The notes under the pieces are model-generated. The model saw only the letters and a program-made list of their open reading frames with translations, did not search any database and was not told the DNA's origin. From Lachnospiraceae bacterium (lineage in GTDB: Bacteria > Bacillota > Clostridia > Lachnospirales > Lachnospiraceae), in NCBI GenBank assembly GCA_009774245.1, contig VSNM01000166.1, positions 1 through 5,293 on the forward strand: 5,293 nucleotides of DNA, written 5' to 3'. How positions within the stretch are numbered: position 1 is the first letter of the stretch; every line of letters starts with the position of its first letter. This document shows positions 4,604-5,293 of this stretch, piece after piece. The translations under genes were made by a program, and so were the position numbers.

Positions 4604-5293
4604 TTACTCCTTAAAAGGTAACTGCGCATTATCCGGCAATGGTGAAAATCCCTGCATATCGGTTCTGCGTTTCCAGCCACGCTGCAATCCATACCTGCCA
4701 AACCTGTGGGAGCTGATTTTTTCCCACCCTGCAATACAGGTGTTCATAATGCTGTTAATTTCCTTAATCTCCCATTGTTTTGGTTCCTCGTACTCATGCC
4801 GCAGCGCTTCTCTGTAAATCATCTCGCTGCATACATACTCGTCCGTACAGCCGTCCAGCCATGCCTGAATAATTCCAACCTTTGTATCTTCCGGCATAAA
4901 CTGTTTCTGCATTTCCCTCAGATATTCTTCCATTTCCTTTGACAATTTCAGCTCATGCGAACAGTTCTTGTAGATTACCATTGCCTCCGCCCACGTCTGC
5001 ACAATATATTCCCTCGACTCTTTTTCGTCCTCAAGGATATGTTTCTCCACACGCTCCTGATGAACCAGAACAGGCGCAAACCTTCTGTTCCCCGTCCTGT
5101 CCAGCGGAAGAAAATCAAGATTGTTTGATGTGCCGACAAAGATACACTGTCTTGGTCTGTCCTCCGCATAAGTCTGATATGGGATACGGTATGTTTCTTT
5201 CTGTCTGCTCAAAAATGATTTAATATCTTCAATGCTTTTTGCATTGACAGTGGCAAGCATTTCCGACATTTCAATAATCCAATGCCCCTGCAT
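4604..5293 (-). CDS. VirE/VapE-like P-loop NTPase, C-terminal part (cut by window edge)
   Basis: The visible 229 residues are the C-terminal half of a VirE/VapE family protein (virulence-associated E, related to primase/helicase NTPases of phages and mobile elements). Near the start is a Walker B-like GHWIIEMSEM. Next come K-F-S-R spacing with YRIPY (35-39), then PRQCIFVGTSNN (47-58, a sensor-like motif), FLPLDRTGNRRF (61-72, carrying the probable arginine finger) and a C-terminal region ending in HRFGRYGLQRGWKRR, also typical of the family. The Walker A loop and any N-terminal primase domain would lie to the right of the window. The first Met is probably internal, because the reading frame is open to the edge. 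Family members accompany replication or mobilisation genes on integrative elements and phages; a replicative role is inferred. The end is TAA at 4604. No ribosome site can be judged. Confidence 0.88.
   Translation of the reverse strand: MQGHWIIEMSEMLATVNAKSIEDIKSFLSRQKETYRIPYQTYAEDRPRQCIFVGTSNNLDFLPLDRTGNRRFAPVLVHQERVEKHILEDEKESREYIVQTWAEAMVIYKNCSHELKLSKEMEEYLREMQKQFMPEDTKVGIIQAWLDGCTDEYVCSEMIYREALRHEYEEPKQWEIKEINSIMNTCIAGWEKISSHRFGRYGLQRGWKRRTDMQGFSPLPDNAQLPFKE

Noticed and set aside
4543..4734. Minus-strand 63-codon frame spanning the end of the VirE-like gene and the repeat array
   Set aside because: It overlaps the conserved VirE-like C terminus in another frame and runs into the repeats; no ribosome site or homology is apparent.

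Overview
The window looks like accessory DNA from a low- to mid-GC Gram-positive bacterium of the Clostridia type, probably a gut Lachnospiraceae-like organism. That placement is inferred from the gene families (TnpV, MobV, ParM/StbA-like, VirE-like), strong AGGAGG ribosome binding sites and A/T-rich leaders, not from any species marker. Every gene I accept is on the minus strand, so transcription runs from position 5293 towards position 1.

Layout, right to left (5' to 3' on the coding strand): (1) 5293-4604, the C-terminal part of a VirE/VapE-type P-loop NTPase, cut by the window edge. (2) 4425-4603, a non-coding region rich in repeats, with five copies of GTTTACA (two inverted), two related 9-bp-spaced units and a central hairpin. 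This is the best candidate for a partition centromere/operator. (3) 4424-3501, a ParM/StbA-like actin-family ATPase, followed 15 bp later by (4) 3485-3039, a small protein that is probably its ParR-like DNA-binding partner. (5) 3038-2742, a non-coding region with related inverted repeats resembling a MobV-type origin of transfer, plus a separate GTACCGAA repeat set. (6) 2741-1380, a complete MobV (Pre/Mob) relaxase starting at TTG. (7) 1353-1000, TnpV, a small protein of Tn4451-like elements. (8) a promoter and strong ribosome binding site leading into (9) 870-13, the N-terminal half of a type I restriction-modification methyltransferase subunit (HsdM), which loses family-like sequence after its SAM-binding motif and ends in an unrelated short tail.

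Taken together this is the backbone of a mobilizable element. MobV and the putative oriT would allow transfer using another element's conjugation machinery. The ParM/ParR-like pair with its repeats would stabilise a circular or replicating form. The VirE-like protein suggests replication-linked functions. TnpV ties the module to Tn4451-type integrative mobilizable elements. No integrase or recombinase is visible. The broken hsdM at the left end suggests a recombination or insertion junction near position 76.

The most interesting non-coding structures are the GTTTACA array upstream of parM and the nested palindromes upstream of mobV. The system as a whole is a recognisable combination of known families; I do not claim a wholly new mechanism.
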